Below, one piece after another: positions 1 through 7,661 of a stretch of DNA of 17,448 nucleotides. The stretch covers positions 1 to 17,448 of the forward strand of contig JAFAGR010000069.1 of NCBI GenBank assembly GCA_023422565.1, written 5' to 3'. Made by a program: the position numbers and the translations under genes. Under the pieces are notes generated by a model. The model was not told the origin of the DNA, searched no databases, and worked only from the letters and a program-made list of their open reading frames with translations. This DNA is from Bacteroidota bacterium (lineage in GTDB: Bacteria; Bacteroidota; Bacteroidia; Chitinophagales; Chitinophagaceae). Position 1 is the stretch's first letter, and every line of letters begins with the position of its first letter.

Positions 1-1064
1 ATGAGGTAGAAGCCCAGTTCACCATTTGCGCCTTCCACGGAATTATATACTTCCCCGACAGGCATATCAATTTCTCCCATTATTATTTTGAAATGATAGA
101 TCAAGGCTTCCATCTTCGTATATACATCGCGTTTCTCGGGAAGATAGTAAGCCGGAGTATCGGCATGGAAAACGTCAGCCTCGGTTCCTTTAAATTCCTG
201 CACTTTTTTATAAGCCTGTTCGATGATCGAAAGGCTTTCCCACATCTCTTCTTCACGCACCAGGAACCTGTCGTAACAATCGCCTGTTGTACCTACCGGT
301 ATTTTAAAATCAAATTCTTCATAGCTGCTGTAAGGTGAGTGAGCGCGAACATCATAGTCAACGCCGGCTGCGCGCAGGTTAGGGCCGGTGAAGCCATAAC
401 TTAATGCACGCTCAGCAGAAATTGGTCCGCAACCAATTGTGCGATCCATAAAAATCCTGTTGCGCTTGAACAGCTTTTCAAACTCTTTAAGTTGTTTCGG
501 GTACTCTTCTAAAAACTTCTCAAGCCTTTCAAAAGCACGATTAGAGAAATTTCTTTCAAAACCTCCGATACGGCCAATGTTGGTGGTAAGGCGTGAACCG
601 CAAACTTCTTCATAGATCTCATAAATGAGTTCGCGGTATTGCATCAGGTAAAGGAATCCCGAATAAGCACCGCTATCAACACCTACAATAGAGTTGCAGA
701 TAAGGTGATCGCTGATGCGCGCAAGTTCCATTATAATTATGCGGAGATAGTCTACACGTTTAGGAGTTTTTACGCCCAGCAGTTTTTCGCAGGTAAGATG
801 CCAGCCCATGTTGTTGATGGGCGATGAGCAATAATTAAGGCGATCTGTAAGTGGCGTGATCTGGTAGAGATTTCTTCTCTCGGCAATCTTTTCAAATGCG
901 CGGTGGATGTAGCCCACAGTGGAAGTGGCTTTTTTGATGCGCTCTCCATCCAGCTCCAGGATATTTTGAAACACACCGTGGGTGGCGGGGTGCGTCGGCC
1001 CGAGGTTTAACGTGGTAGTTGTTTTCTCAATACTGCCCTCGGGCAAAAGAATATTTTCACTCAT
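1..1064 (-). CDS. nuoD: NADH-quinone oxidoreductase subunit D (partial, C-terminus off the window)
   Basis: This is the 49-kDa-type peripheral-arm subunit of respiratory complex I; with NuoB it forms the quinone-binding cavity next to cluster N2 on the cytoplasmic side of the inner membrane. I translated the minus strand from the ATG at 1064-1062 and it stays open, without a stop, to the window edge: 354 codons are visible, so about 50 residues are missing against the family's roughly 400. Visible marks are LGPTHPATHG near residues 21-30 (the quinone-site loop of the family), the block around TDRLNYCSSP, and GRIGGF in mid-protein. NuoD is a separate protein here, not fused to NuoC. It lies 29 nt downstream of nuoC and is the fourth gene of the nuoABCD run. 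No frameshift was seen: several family blocks checked are all in the same frame. Confidence 0.96.
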   Translation of the reverse strand, partial: MSENILLPEGSIEKTTTTLNLGPTHPATHGVFQNILELDGERIKKATSTVGYIHRAFEKIAERRNLYQITPLTDRLNYCSSPINNMGWHLTCEKLLGVKTPKRVDYLRIIIMELARISDHLICNSIVGVDSGAYSGFLYLMQYRELIYEIYEEVCGSRLTTNIGRIGGFERNFSNRAFERLEKFLEEYPKQLKEFEKLFKRNRIFMDRTIGCGPISAERALSYGFTGPNLRAAGVDYDVRAHSPYSSYEEFDFKIPVGTTGDCYDRFLVREEEMWESLSIIEQAYKKVQEFKGTEADVFHADTPAYYLPEKRDVYTKMEALIYHFKIIMGEIDMPVGEVYNSVEGANGELGFYL

Positions 1065-1093
1065 GCTGTTAAGCGCTTTTAATAGAGCCGTGT

Positions 1094-1597
1094 TTAGCGG
1101 CCAAACATTTCATCATCCTTATCCACCCTCGTCTGATCTTCCAATGGAAATTCCTTTCTCATCGGGAAGTAATCCATTTCATCCACATTTAACACCCTTA
1201 TCAGGTTGGGGTGCCCAACGAAGTTCACCCCGTAAAAATCAAAAGTTTCGCGTTCCATCCAATTTGCACCTGCATATAAGGCTGTAGCGCTGAACACGCC
1301 AGGGCTTTGAATGTCAGTATATACCTTAAAACGGATCCGCACATTATCAACCAGGTTGTGGAGATGGTAAACCACACACAATTCCTCTCCCTTCCTTTCG
1401 GGATAATGAACTGCCTGCAAGTCGGTAAGAAAACGGAAACGCAGCGTTTCATCATCAAAAAGAAACTGGAGCACTTTCAGGTTAAGGTCTTTCGGAGCGG
1501 AAAAAGTAAGCATACCGTATGGTTCAGACCATTCACCCAGCACCCCTTCAAATTTTTCGGTTAGCCGTTGCCGTATTGTTTCATTATTAAGCTCCAT
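1094..1597 (-). CDS. nuoC: NADH-quinone oxidoreductase subunit C
   Basis: NuoC is the 30-kDa-type peripheral subunit of complex I, contacting NuoD and NuoB. The protein is 167 residues from the ATG at 1597; a TTG two codons further upstream is possible but unnecessary. The family signature is in the C-terminal third: WMERETFDFYGV, then GHPNLIRVL and FPMRKEFPL. The length fits stand-alone NuoC proteins of Bacteroidota. It sits 18 nt downstream of nuoB and 29 nt upstream of nuoD, so it is almost certainly on the same transcript. The last residues (DKDDEMFGR) lie immediately before the nuoD leader. Confidence 0.95.
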   Translation of the reverse strand: MELNNETIRQRLTEKFEGVLGEWSEPYGMLTFSAPKDLNLKVLQFLFDDETLRFRFLTDLQAVHYPERKGEELCVVYHLHNLVDNVRIRFKVYTDIQSPGVFSATALYAGANWMERETFDFYGVNFVGHPNLIRVLNVDEMDYFPMRKEFPLEDQTRVDKDDEMFGR

Positions 1598-1615
1598 GAA
1601 CAAACTTTGTTGCTT

Positions 1616-2179
1616 TTATTGTATGCCATAACCTGCAAGCAGGTCTTTATATTTATCGCTGTGCCTTCTCCTTAAACCTTCCATTTGCACCAGATCCTGA
1701 ATTTTCAGAATACCGTCAAGAATCGCTTCGGGCCTTGGCGGGCATCCGGGCACATACACATCAACCGGAATTACCTGGTCGATGCCCTGCAACACGGAAT
1801 AAGTATCAAAAATACCTCCGCTGCTTGCACAGGCGCCAACAGCCATCACCCAACGCGGTTCGGCCATTTGCAGGTAAACCTGCCTAACTACAGGGCCCAT
1901 CTTCTTGGCAATGGTTCCCATCACCATCAGCAGGTCGCACTGCCTGGGAGAGAAACCAACCCTTTCCGAACCAAAGCGCGCAAGATCATAATGGCTCGCC
2001 ATTGTGGCCATAAATTCGATACCGCAGCAACTAGTAGCAAAAGGAAGTGGCCAGATGGAATTTTTTCGCGCGAGACCAACCACTTTTTCAAAATTGGTGG
2101 CCATAAATCCTTCTCCCATGTATCCCTCAGGAACACCCTCGAATTTTATTGTAGTGTTATATTGAACCGGACGTGACAT
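1616..2179 (-). CDS. nuoB: NADH-quinone oxidoreductase subunit B (cluster N2 subunit)
   Basis: NuoB (PSST homologue) holds the terminal [4Fe-4S] cluster N2, which passes electrons to quinone in complex I. The 187-residue protein shows all four expected cysteine ligands: the adjacent pair C51-C52 in TSCCGIEFMAT, C117 in VGACASSGG and C146 in VPGCPPRPEAI. The length is normal and the start is an ATG. It follows nuoA after an 80-nt gap in which I see no convincing -7 promoter box, and precedes nuoC by 18 nt. All catalytic features are intact. Confidence 0.97.
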   Translation of the reverse strand: MSRPVQYNTTIKFEGVPEGYMGEGFMATNFEKVVGLARKNSIWPLPFATSCCGIEFMATMASHYDLARFGSERVGFSPRQCDLLMVMGTIAKKMGPVVRQVYLQMAEPRWVMAVGACASSGGIFDTYSVLQGIDQVIPVDVYVPGCPPRPEAILDGILKIQDLVQMEGLRRRHSDKYKDLLAGYGIQ

Positions 2180-2259
2180 TTTTCAAAATTTTATTTGTGA
2201 GTAAGCTGACAAAATGCAGCAAATACCTCACCTTAATCGACCTGCGATGTTAATATTGC

Positions 2260-2652
2260 CTACTCTTCCCATTTCAATGCTCCTTTCTTAAATATATATA
2301 TGAAGCCGGCCATGAACAGGCTTACAAACAAGGCCACAGCCATGAAACCTTCCCAACCCAGCTCGCGAAAATTAACCGCATACGGGTAGAAGAAGATCAC
2401 CTCCACATCAAACAGAACAAAAAGAATGGCAACAAGAAAATATTTGATGGCGATAGGCTGGCGGGCGTTTCCCTTAATTTCAATACCGCTTTCAAAATTC
2501 TGCAACTTATCGATCCCCTTCCTTTTTGGGCCGAGCATATTACTTAACACAAGTATTGATCCTACAAGGCCCACAGCAATTATCAGCTGTAGTGCTACCG
2601 GAAAATAGGAATCAGAATTACTCGCCTGCATTTGTAAAAAGAAAAATTCCAT
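2260..2652 (-). CDS. nuoA: NADH-quinone oxidoreductase subunit A
   Basis: NuoA is the small membrane subunit (ND3 homologue) at the junction of the peripheral and membrane arms of complex I. From the ATG at 2652 it is 130 residues with three hydrophobic segments at about 17-39, 69-91 and 101-122. The conserved FESGIE lies in the loop after TM1 and FDVEVIF in TM2, with D82 and E84 being the family's acidic residues. The frame can be extended to a TTG at 2703, but that TTG is the proposed -33 element and the promoter box lies inside the extension, so the ATG at 2652 is preferred. It is the first gene of the nuo operon. Confidence 0.94.
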   Translation of the reverse strand: MEFFFLQMQASNSDSYFPVALQLIIAVGLVGSILVLSNMLGPKRKGIDKLQNFESGIEIKGNARQPIAIKYFLVAILFVLFDVEVIFFYPYAVNFRELGWEGFMAVALFVSLFMAGFIYIFKKGALKWEE

Positions 2653-2669
2653 AGCTGGATCGATAATTT

Positions 2670-2703
2670 GGGTGCAAATTAATGCACCCTTGCTGATTAA
2701 CAA
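2670..2703 (-). promoter_or_regulatory. Predicted promoter of nuoABCD with an overlapping inverted repeat
   Basis: On the minus strand there is TTG (2703-2701), an 18-nt spacer, then TTAATTTG (2682-2675), one mismatch from the Bacteroidota consensus TAnnTTTG. The ATG of nuoA follows 22 nt later. A perfect 7-bp inverted repeat (GGGTGCA, 6-nt centre, TGCACCC) spans 2670-2689 and covers the -7 box, so it could be an operator. The promoter reading is moderately secure; the operator reading is inference. Confidence 0.55.
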
Positions 2704-2727
2704 TTAATAAAGTGGCAATTTAAGCGC

Positions 2728-2761
2728 AAAAAGTAAAAGCCCGGAAATATAGATTCCGGGC
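2728..2761 (-). terminator. Intrinsic terminator of the TPR-protein gene
   Basis: On the minus strand an 8-bp perfect stem (GCCCGGAA / TTCCGGGC, arms 2761-2754 and 2746-2739, 7-nt loop) is followed at once by TTTTACTTTTT. It lies 30 nt beyond the TPR stop codon and isolates that transcript from the nuo promoter just downstream. The plus strand lacks a T-run after the stem, so it is directional. Confidence 0.88.
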
Positions 2762-2790
2762 CCTAACTTATTAAGAATTTTGAATAATTA

Positions 2791-4452
2791 TTATTTCTGA
2801 GAACCGCTTCTCTTCGGCGGCGCTTTAGGATCGTTCTTGGTGATAAAATCTTTATTGGCAAGCAACTGTTCGTCGGTAGGTTCAAGAGCTAAGGCTTTAT
2901 CAACATACACAAGAGCTGCTTCCCTGTCTTTCTGATTATTGTAATGGTATCCGATGAAAAAACGATAAGCATTAAGCAGGCGCGTTTTTACATTTGGCTT
3001 TGTAGTGTCTTTCTCACCTATTTCCACCACCTTAGTGTAATAAGGAACTGCAAGTCCTTTTTCTCCTGTTGAATCAATCACTGCATTAGCATTTCCTAAC
3101 ATATAATAGCCCATGATATCTTCAGGATATTTTTCGGTGTATTTCACAAAGTAAACATTCGAAGAATCCAGTTGATTGGCGAGGTAATAATTGTAACCTG
3201 CATTAAACAGATCAACATTTGACGCGTTCTTTTTTACATTCATAACCTTGCTGTACCATTTTGCCGCCTCATTATAATCTTTTTGCTCTTCGTAAGCCCT
3301 GGCCATGCTCTTTATATACGACACGCGGTTGTTTTCGTCAGTATCCATTGCAATAGCTTTGTCTACCAGCGCAGCTGCTTCCGCTTCCTTACCGGGAAAT
3401 TTCAGAAGGATGGTTGCATAGCCTGCATAATCGCCGGCCATAATTTTGTCGGGGTTCTGACGTTTGAAATATTCATCGTAGCTGGCTTTAGCATTAGCGC
3501 TATCGCCAATTCTATTGTACGCAAGAGCCTTGATACCGAACAAATTCGGATAAGGTGTTTGTCCGCCTTCGGCAATACATTCATCCGCTTTTTTAATCGC
3601 GTCATTAAACAAGCCCTGCGCATACTTCATCGAAGCCCTGTATGAACATGCTTTAGGATCGTCATCGGAGTTCTTCAACCATTTATCGAGAAACTCTGCA
3701 GATCGCGTTACATTATTGTCGTAGTAATAGCTGAAAAGATTAGCATAAACGGGCGCGTACGCAGGGTCTTTTGCCATCGCATCATTATAATATTTCATAA
3801 AAAGGTCTTCCTGTGCGAAGCCCTGCGTTTGATATACCTTACCAATACGATAGATGGCACGTGCATAGTTTGGATTTATTGCAAGTGCGGAATTGTAAGC
3901 CTGTACAGCGTTTGAACCATCAGCAAATTTCCGGTAAGCATCTCCAAGGTTTGTCCACACTTCCGGGTCTTTCATTCCTTTGATCTGGGTTGCTTGCTTT
4001 AATTTTTCGATGGCATAGGCGGCGTCCCCATTTTTCGAATCAGGGTTGGCGTTTGCAAATCCAACTGCATTCAATACGCCTACATTTTTTCCTTTGCTGA
4101 GGGAGATAGCTGTCTCAAAACGATTTTTTGCATCTGCTTTCTTTCCTTCCAATAATTCTACATGGCCCATGCCGGCGATCAGTAAAGCACTGTTGGGGTT
4201 GGCAGATAGATATTTTTGATACGTGGCCTTAGCGGCGGGAATATTTTCGAGGCCAATTTCAGCCTGCCCAAGAAGGTAAGCCGCATCCTCATTACCCGGA
4301 TTCGCTGCTAACACCTTTTCAAGTTCAGCCTTGGCGCTTTTAAACCTTTCGTAATACAGATACTTCTTTCCCTGCTCAACACTCTGCGCAAAAACATTGC
4401 TCAGGGAGAAGAGGGTTACCAATAACATCAATCCCATTTTAATTCTCTTCAT
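2791..4452 (-). CDS. Secreted tetratricopeptide-repeat (TPR) protein
   Basis: The 553-residue protein begins with a Sec signal peptide (KR charge, hydrophobic core, likely cleavage after VFA at residue 22), so it should act in the periplasm. The rest is mostly alpha-helical TPR-like repeats: typical W/Y-x-x-L/G-x-x-Y and ANP-type turns recur, for example around residues 30-100 (NPGNEDAAYLLGQAE, LSANPNSALL), 165-215 (WTNLGDAYRKF, AINPNYARAIYRIGKVY) and 370-420 (ARAYEEQKDYNEAAKWY). The end (NDPKAPPKRSGSQK) is basic and probably disordered. No catalytic domain is visible; such proteins scaffold protein-protein contacts. It lies 83 nt after the PstS-like lipoprotein gene in the same direction, and this pairing is one I associate with Bacteroidota, often near TonB/ExbBD genes, though none is in view. 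A possible own promoter precedes it. Function beyond TPR scaffold is unknown. Confidence 0.88.
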   Translation of the reverse strand: MKRIKMGLMLLVTLFSLSNVFAQSVEQGKKYLYYERFKSAKAELEKVLAANPGNEDAAYLLGQAEIGLENIPAAKATYQKYLSANPNSALLIAGMGHVELLEGKKADAKNRFETAISLSKGKNVGVLNAVGFANANPDSKNGDAAYAIEKLKQATQIKGMKDPEVWTNLGDAYRKFADGSNAVQAYNSALAINPNYARAIYRIGKVYQTQGFAQEDLFMKYYNDAMAKDPAYAPVYANLFSYYYDNNVTRSAEFLDKWLKNSDDDPKACSYRASMKYAQGLFNDAIKKADECIAEGGQTPYPNLFGIKALAYNRIGDSANAKASYDEYFKRQNPDKIMAGDYAGYATILLKFPGKEAEAAALVDKAIAMDTDENNRVSYIKSMARAYEEQKDYNEAAKWYSKVMNVKKNASNVDLFNAGYNYYLANQLDSSNVYFVKYTEKYPEDIMGYYMLGNANAVIDSTGEKGLAVPYYTKVVEIGEKDTTKPNVKTRLLNAYRFFIGYHYNNQKDREAALVYVDKALALEPTDEQLLANKDFITKNDPKAPPKRSGSQK

Positions 4453-4493
4453 TTTTCTTTGTTTTTATTGTTCGGTTAGATGCAAAAACGGAG

Positions 4494-4501
4494 CAAAAAT
4501 A
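4494..4501 (-). promoter_or_regulatory. Candidate -7 promoter box for the TPR-protein gene
   Basis: TATTTTTG on the minus strand is a perfect TAnnTTTG match, 41 nt before the TPR ATG. No clear TTG -33 element is found 17-23 nt upstream, so it may be weak, and the gene may also be read from the upstream operon. Confidence 0.4.
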
Positions 4502-4535
4502 TTTAAGGAAGCGTTAAAGCTCCGCCTTGATTTAA

Positions 4536-5441
4536 CTATTTAATGTTGATTTTTACGTCCCGGATGTCAAGTTCCATAGCTGGAGCAAGGTAAAACCTTC
4601 TGAATATCAATTGGCCTCTTTCGCTCCTTAAAAAATTGGCAAAGCCCATCCCGAGGCCATTATAATTCTCGCGAAGCAAATAATACAAACCACGTACCAA
4701 AGGATATTTATAAGTTGTTATGCTTTTCTGGTCGGGCTTTACGTAAGGTTTGCCCTCGCAAATTTCACAACGGATATAACAGATCTTTACCTTTTTTAAC
4801 TGTTCTACCTGCTGGGGGATCTCGGGGTTACCGATCCAGGTAATTCCGATAAGCCCGATCGAATTTTCATTTTCACCCACAAAATCTATCACCTCAGAAG
4901 TAGATGCGGCAGCCTTCACATAATTCGTATCTACGGTTCCTCCTTTAAGGAGGCTGTCTTTAACAAAACGATAAGTACTGGTGGCGTTAAGGCCGTCGAA
5001 AATAATTTGCTTGGAAGTATCCTTTCCGGTCAGAAAATCTGTAAGCTGCTGCATGGTGAAGGCCGTATCATTGCTTTTTGCCGAAGCCAGCACAGCAATT
5101 CCGTCACGGGCAACCATATTCCATGAGGGCACGTAGTTTAAACTGTCTCTAAAGAAATTCTCTTCCGTTTCTGTGAGCCCGCGCGTTACTATCACCATTC
5201 GCGTGGAGGAGTCGCGAATAATATCTTTTAAACAATCTGCTTCTGTTTTAAAGCTTGCATTAATCGTGGTATTGGGATAGGTTTCCTTATACATCTGGAG
5301 TTGCTCCTCCATCACCGGCCTGAAAGATTCATCAACACTAATATTGATAATACCGTTAGAGGGCGAATCGATCGCAGGATCCTTATCTGGCCCGCAGCCC
5401 GCGAAAGTCATGATCAAAAACAGGAAAGCTGCACACCTCAT
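4536..5441 (-). CDS. PstS-like substrate-binding lipoprotein
   Basis: This looks like a periplasmic-binding-fold lipoprotein of the PstS/phosphate-binding class. From the ATG at 5441 it has 301 residues with a lipoprotein signal ending in TFAGC (Cys16). The body shows ISVDESFRPVMEEQ, VIVTRGLTETE, a VARDGIAVLA strand (about residue 130-140 of the open frame), GLIGITW, and the C-terminal YPLVRGLYYLLRE and GFANFLRSERGQ, all of the kind found in PstS-like proteins of Bacteroidota. I chose the ATG at 5441 because it shares its A with the TAA of the upstream gene (TAATG) and puts the signal peptide at the N-terminus; 20 further upstream codons have no function. No pstC, pstA or pstB is in view, so uptake of phosphate is not assured. 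Oddity: C221, C225 and C228 form a tight cysteine cluster (CYIRCEIC) in a loop. Confidence 0.82.
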   Translation of the reverse strand: MRCAAFLFLIMTFAGCGPDKDPAIDSPSNGIINISVDESFRPVMEEQLQMYKETYPNTTINASFKTEADCLKDIIRDSSTRMVIVTRGLTETEENFFRDSLNYVPSWNMVARDGIAVLASAKSNDTAFTMQQLTDFLTGKDTSKQIIFDGLNATSTYRFVKDSLLKGGTVDTNYVKAAASTSEVIDFVGENENSIGLIGITWIGNPEIPQQVEQLKKVKICYIRCEICEGKPYVKPDQKSITTYKYPLVRGLYYLLRENYNGLGMGFANFLRSERGQLIFRRFYLAPAMELDIRDVKINIK

Positions 5442-5689
5442 TATCTGAAATAGTTTTTTTTGTACCCGCGGTAAATTCGGAAGAGGCCATACACAATGCA
5501 AATGCCTCCAAAAAGTTTCATTACAGGATCATTGAATCTTGCCTCAAGGCCGGTATCGAATTTTTCAATGAATACAAGAAACACGCCCATTCCAAGCCAC
5601 AATAATCCCATTCCGAAATCCATTATGCTTCGCATTCGCACAAAACCTTTGTTTCGTGCAGACATGTTATCCTGTTCTTTATTTTCCAT
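5441..5689 (-). CDS. Small two-TM membrane protein of unknown function
   Basis: From the ATG at 5689 this is an 82-residue protein with a charged, Met-rich N-terminus (MENKEQDNMSARNKGF), two hydrophobic segments at about 22-41 and 54-72, and a basic tail (YRGYKKNYFR). The positively charged residues at both ends and the EKFDTGLEARFNDP loop between the segments suggest that both ends are cytoplasmic. Its stop overlaps the start of the PstS-like lipoprotein by one base (TAATG), strong evidence for translational coupling and a shared process. I do not recognise a named domain. An upstream non-ATG extension of 20 codons is rejected as unneeded. Confidence 0.75.
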   Translation of the reverse strand: MENKEQDNMSARNKGFVRMRSIMDFGMGLLWLGMGVFLVFIEKFDTGLEARFNDPVMKLFGGICIVYGLFRIYRGYKKNYFR

Positions 5690-5769
5690 ATTAACAAGGT
5701 GAACCGGCAATTTACAATTTGTTTGAGGAAGAGGGATGCAGAAACCCAATTATTCCACATCACCTACGC

Positions 5770-5801
5770 TTGTGAGGGCAAGTAACGATCCTTTATCTTT
5801 G
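5770..5801 (+). promoter_or_regulatory. Predicted promoter for the phosphatase-hisS operon
   Basis: TTG at 5770-5772, a 21-nt spacer, and TATCTTTG at 5794-5801, a perfect TAnnTTTG box. The ATG follows only 5 nt after the box, so transcription should begin at or next to the start codon and the mRNA would be leaderless or nearly so. Confidence 0.6.
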
Positions 5802-5806
5802 CCTGC

Positions 5807-6271
5807 ATGAAAATTCTAATGGTATGCCTTGGCAATATCTGCAGAAGCCCGCTTGCTGAAGGAGTTTTGAAAAAGCTTGCTGAAGATAATGGTATGGGAT
5901 GGAAGGTTGACAGCGCCGGTACGCTTGGTTACCACTCTGGTTCTGCACCTCATCCGCTCAGCCAAAAGGTAGCAAAGCTTAATGGTGTAGACATAAGCTG
6001 CCAGGTAGCCCGCCAATTTGTTGCTGAAGATTTCGTTGAGTACGATCTTATTGTTCCGATGGCTGCAGATGTAATAAGGGATATGAAGATGATCGCCGGT
6101 AAGTTATTTGATTCTCAGAAAGTAAAATTATTACTGGAATGGTCGCATCCCGGCAAGAACATGGATGTGCCTGACCCATGGACGGATGCTGAGGAGCGGT
6201 ACCACGAAGTGTATGCACTTATTAAAGCAGCTTGCGAAGAAATTATAAAAGAACACAAACAGTCGGCATAA
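5807..6271 (+). CDS. Low-molecular-weight protein-tyrosine phosphatase
   Basis: A 154-residue cytoplasmic LMW-PTP that should hydrolyse phosphotyrosine through a cysteinyl-phosphate intermediate. The P-loop C-x5-R-S is at the N-terminus: C7-LGNIC-R13-S14-P. The DSAGT block (residues 35-39) and the general-acid loop VPDPW (Asp123) are in the expected places; the usual residue after DP is Tyr, here Trp125. The arsenate-reductase branch is less likely because the P-loop begins at residue 7 with the VCLGNICRSP form typical of phosphatases. It is followed 5 nt later by hisS and no tyrosine kinase or capsule genes are nearby, so its substrate is unclear. A near-leaderless promoter precedes it. Confidence 0.93.
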   Translation: MKILMVCLGNICRSPLAEGVLKKLAEDNGMGWKVDSAGTLGYHSGSAPHPLSQKVAKLNGVDISCQVARQFVAEDFVEYDLIVPMAADVIRDMKMIAGKLFDSQKVKLLLEWSHPGKNMDVPDPWTDAEERYHEVYALIKAACEEIIKEHKQSA

Positions 6272-6276
6272 CAATC

Positions 6277-7644
6277 ATGGCAAAAACCGGTATACCACAG
6301 GGCACAAGAGATTTTTCAGCGGCGGTGATCCACAAACGGCAGTTCATTCTGAATACAATTAAATCGGTCTTTGAATTGTACGGTTTTCAGCCGCTTGAAA
6401 CACCAGCCATGGAGAACATCGAAACGCTGATGGGCAAGTACGGCGAGGAAGGCGATAAATTGTTGTTCAAAATTCTGAATAACGGGCTAAGCGACCCCAA
6501 AAATTCTGACAAGGCAAACAGCGGTTTCAGCAAACTCATGGAAGGTAAAACTTCAGCGGAGCTTACTGAAAGAGCTCTACGCTACGATCTGACTATTCCA
6601 TTCGCGCGGTATGTGGCCATGAATCACGCCCAACTAACGTTTCCGTATAAACGCTACCAGATGCAGCCTGTTTGGCGTGCAGACCGCCCGCAGAAAGGCC
6701 GATACCGCGAGTTCACCCAATGCGATGCAGACGTAGTAGGAAGCAACTCGTTGCTTAACGAATGTGAGCTCGCTATGATCTATCACCGCGTATTCGTAAA
6801 ACTTGGGTTGAAAGACTACTCGCTTCGCATAAACAATAGGAAGATATTAGCCGCCCTCGCAAGGCTTTGCGGCGCCGAGGAAAAATTGACCGACATCACC
6901 GTGGCGATCGACAAACTTGATAAGATAGGAATAGAAAAAGTTTCTGAGGAGCTTAAGCAACGCGGCCTTTCCGAAACATCTATCAATACCATCAAAAAGT
7001 TCCTTTCAATTGAGGGAGATAGTAATTCAAAGTTGAGCACACTTCAATTGATGTTTGGCCATGATGAAGAAGGCGCCAAAGGTGTTGGTGAATTATCAAC
7101 AGTGATCCGCAAAACCGAAATCACGAATATAGAACTCGACCTTACACTCGCCCGCGGGTTGAACTATTACACGGGAACTATTTTTGAAGTAAAGGCTCCC
7201 GGGAGTGTGAAAATGGGCAGCATAGGAGGCGGTGGACGCTATGACGATCTCACCGGCTTGTTTGGTGTACCCAACGTTCCCGGCGTGGGCATAAGCTTTG
7301 GCGTAGACAGGATCTTTGATGTGATGGAGGAACTCTCCCTCTTTCCGAAAGAAATAGGCCAATCAACCCGGGTATTATTCTTTAACTTAGGGGAAGAAGA
7401 AAGCAAAGCCGCCTATGATGCCGCCGAAGACCTAAGAAACGAGGGAATATCCTGTGAGGTTTATCATGAAAATGTGAAGCTCGACAAACAATTTAAATAC
7501 GCCGAAAAAAAAGAGATTCCTTTCATAGCTATTATCGGATCACGCGAATTAGCAAACGGCTCGGCTGTGATAAAGGACCTGGCCACCGGTAATCAAAAGG
7601 AAGTTCCGCTGCCGGAAATTATTTCTTACTTTCATCAACACTAA
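6277..7644 (+). CDS. hisS: Histidine--tRNA ligase
   Basis: Class II aminoacyl-tRNA synthetase charging tRNA-His. From the ATG at 6277 the protein is 455 residues. It shows PQGTRDF at 7-13, the motif 2 region RYREFTQCDADVVG at 142-155, the histidine-specific ARGLNYYTGTIFEV at 292-305, GGGGRYDDL at 317-325, and motif 3 GVGISFGVDRIFDV at 336-349. The C-terminal anticodon-binding domain begins around 364. A 15-codon upstream extension to a non-ATG start would run into the phosphatase gene and is not needed. Spacing of 5 nt from the phosphatase stop and 17 nt to the lipoprotein gene indicates one transcript. Confidence 0.98.
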   Translation: MAKTGIPQGTRDFSAAVIHKRQFILNTIKSVFELYGFQPLETPAMENIETLMGKYGEEGDKLLFKILNNGLSDPKNSDKANSGFSKLMEGKTSAELTERALRYDLTIPFARYVAMNHAQLTFPYKRYQMQPVWRADRPQKGRYREFTQCDADVVGSNSLLNECELAMIYHRVFVKLGLKDYSLRINNRKILAALARLCGAEEKLTDITVAIDKLDKIGIEKVSEELKQRGLSETSINTIKKFLSIEGDSNSKLSTLQLMFGHDEEGAKGVGELSTVIRKTEITNIELDLTLARGLNYYTGTIFEVKAPGSVKMGSIGGGGRYDDLTGLFGVPNVPGVGISFGVDRIFDVMEELSLFPKEIGQSTRVLFFNLGEEESKAAYDAAEDLRNEGISCEVYHENVKLDKQFKYAEKKEIPFIAIIGSRELANGSAVIKDLATGNQKEVPLPEIISYFHQH

Positions 7645-7661
7645 AACTAAACTGCCATACA

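Noticed and set aside
982..1287. A 101-codon plus-strand frame across the nuoC-nuoD junction
   Set aside because: It opposes two well-identified complex I genes and shows no family features.
1685..2176. A 163-codon open frame on the plus strand opposite nuoB
   Set aside because: It is a shadow of the strongly conserved nuoB gene and its translation has no recognisable family or signal.
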